From: an uncultured Clostridia bacterium
GTDB lineage: Bacteria; Bacillota_A; Clostridia; Peptostreptococcales; Anaerovoracaceae
Reading direction: 5' to 3'
DNA length: 5,515 nucleotides
Assembly: GCA_945873875.1 (NCBI GenBank)
Contig: CAMCER010000065.1
Location: forward strand, 1-5,515
Under the pieces are notes generated by a model that saw nothing but the letters and a program-made list of their open reading frames with translations, had not been told where the DNA came from and made no database searches. Positions 4,402-5,515 of this stretch are shown here, one piece after another. The translations under genes were made by a program, and so were the position numbers. Positions within the stretch are counted from its first letter, which is position 1. Each line of letters starts with the position of its first letter.

Positions 4402-5515
4402 TCAGATATTGGCGCTCTGTGAGAAGTCAGCGTGTTTTACTGAATCGAACTCGTCCAGGATCTCCTGCGGTACTTTCGTGCAGAGACTTACGATGACGAT
4501 GGCAAGTATTCCTGCGATAAAGCCCGGGATGATCTCATATATATCGAAGATCCCGCCGGAATTCAGATACCATACGATATCCACGATTCCGCCTGCAAGC
4601 ATTCCCGCGATAGCGCCCGGTCTGGTCATCCTTCTCCAGAAGAGCGAGAACAGGATCAGCGGGCCGAAGGCTGCTCCGAATCCGCTCCATGCGCAGGATA
4701 CCAGTCCGAATACTGAACTGTTGGGGTCAAGAGCGATGAGCACGGCGATCAGTGATACCACTGCAACTGTGAATCTTGAAGCCCATACGATCCCGGGACC
4801 TTCTGTATCTTTCTTGAATATGGTCGCATAGATGTCTCTGGACATCGATGCAGCTGATACCAGCAGCTGCGAACTTGCTGTACTCATGATGGCAGCCAGT
4901 ATAGCGCACATGAGAAGTCCTGCGATGACAGGGTTGAACATGTCGTTGATCATGCTCATGAATACTGTCTCTCCGTCTTCCAGATCAGGCATGTATGCCT
5001 TTCCGATGATGCCTACCAGGATAGCTGCTGAAAGTGTCACTGTTACCCATACCATGGCGATGATCCTTGATTTCTGGATCTCGTCAGGTGACTTGATGCC
5101 CATGAATCTTGCCAGGATGTGGGGCTGTCCGAAATACCCCAGACCCCAGCCAAGGGCCGAAGCCAGCAGAAGTGCGTTTATATTCCCGTTTTCAAGCTGC
5201 GGGAAGAAGTGCAGTTCTGAAGTGGAAAGCTCAGCCAGCCTCTCTGATATCTCAGCTGTTCCGCCAGTCACTACCGTAGCAACGATAGGCACGACGATGA
5301 GCGCCACGAACATGGTTATGCCCATGATGGTGTCAGTGAAGCATACAGCGTTGAATCCGCCGAGAGCCGTGTAGGCCAGGATTATCAGCGCTCCGATGAC
5401 CAGACCTACTGTATAGTCCATGCCGAATATAGTCTTGAAGAGCTTTCCGCCTGCAGCAAACTGTGATGCTGTATATACCAGGAAGAACACTACTGTGAAC
5501 ACGCCTGAGACGAGC
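4402..5515 (-). CDS. putP: PutP-type sodium/proline symporter, 5' end beyond the window
   Basis: C-terminal part (about 371 residues) of a sodium:solute symporter (SSS family) that would import proline with Na+ across the cytoplasmic membrane. The frame stays open to the right edge (a GTG at 5500-5502 is internal, not the start). By comparison with E. coli PutP (about 500 residues), roughly the first 130 are missing. Matching landmarks include YTASQFAAGGKLF, YTALGGFNAVCFTD, and WGLGYFGQPHILARFMG around 5100-5145. MSTASSQLLVS is encoded at about 4855-4887, where the adjacent Ser-Thr (4879-4884) corresponds to the Na+-binding Ser340/Thr341 of PutP. Also present are WSGFGAAFGPLILFSLFWRRMTRPGA and YEIIPGFIAGI. 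The segment is strongly hydrophobic throughout, with multiple helices and a short polar C-terminal tail ending HADFSQSANI. Proline as substrate is inferred from close resemblance to PutP; no proline catabolism gene is visible. It lies upstream of the SanA-family gene on the same strand. Confidence 0.93.
   Translation of the reverse strand, partial: LVSGVFTVVFFLVYTASQFAAGGKLFKTIFGMDYTVGLVIGALIILAYTALGGFNAVCFTDTIMGITMFVALIVVPIVATVVTGGTAEISERLAELSTSELHFFPQLENGNINALLLASALGWGLGYFGQPHILARFMGIKSPDEIQKSRIIAMVWVTVTLSAAILVGIIGKAYMPDLEDGETVFMSMINDMFNPVIAGLLMCAILAAIMSTASSQLLVSAASMSRDIYATIFKKDTEGPGIVWASRFTVAVVSLIAVLIALDPNSSVFGLVSCAWSGFGAAFGPLILFSLFWRRMTRPGAIAGMLAGGIVDIVWYLNSGGIFDIYEIIPGFIAGILAIVIVSLCTKVPQEILDEFDSVKHADFSQSANI

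Noticed and set aside
4832..5374. 180-residue plus-strand open frame opposite putP
   Set aside because: Met/Ser/Pro-rich shadow of a hydrophobic transporter gene; putP is unmistakable on the minus strand.

Overview
The window looks like chromosomal DNA of a low-to-mid G+C Firmicute, most likely an anaerobic member of the Clostridia. I infer this from AGGAGG-type ribosome sites, sigma-A-type promoters with short intergenic gaps, and a CadA-type metal ATPase and ArsR regulator that resemble clostridial forms. There is no rRNA, tRNA, CRISPR array or insertion sequence, so genus-level placement is not possible.

Left part (1-2851, plus strand): a compact heavy-metal resistance operon. A sigma-A-like promoter carries a 12-2-12 inverted repeat that fits an ArsR/SmtB operator. 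It drives an ArsR/SmtB-family repressor with a His-rich N-terminus, a 72-residue free-standing HMA metal-binding protein, and a P1B-type (Zn/Cd/Pb class) ATPase that lacks its own N-terminal HMA domain. A strong intrinsic terminator closes the unit. The expected circuit is that the repressor releases the promoter when a metal binds, the HMA protein binds metal in the cytosol, and the ATPase exports it.

Middle part (2747-3495, minus strand): a single short type A24 prepilin peptidase converges on the ATPase gene. The two coding regions overlap by 12 bp, and the plus-strand terminator lies inside the peptidase coding sequence. The peptidase has its own well-formed promoter, with a perfect 15-bp palindrome over the -10 box. 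No pilin or secretion genes are in view.

Right part (3512-5515, minus strand): a SanA/YdcF-family (DUF218) membrane-anchored protein with a terminator behind it, preceded by the C-terminal three quarters of a PutP-type sodium/proline symporter that runs off the right edge. They are on the same strand, 100 bp apart, and may be co-transcribed.

I do not see a clearly new multi-gene system. The points most worth a second look are the split HMA/ATPase arrangement, the unusual metal-sensor residues of the regulator, the overlapping mutually exclusive inverted repeats between the first two genes, the palindrome on the peptidase promoter, and the terminator embedded in an antisense gene.
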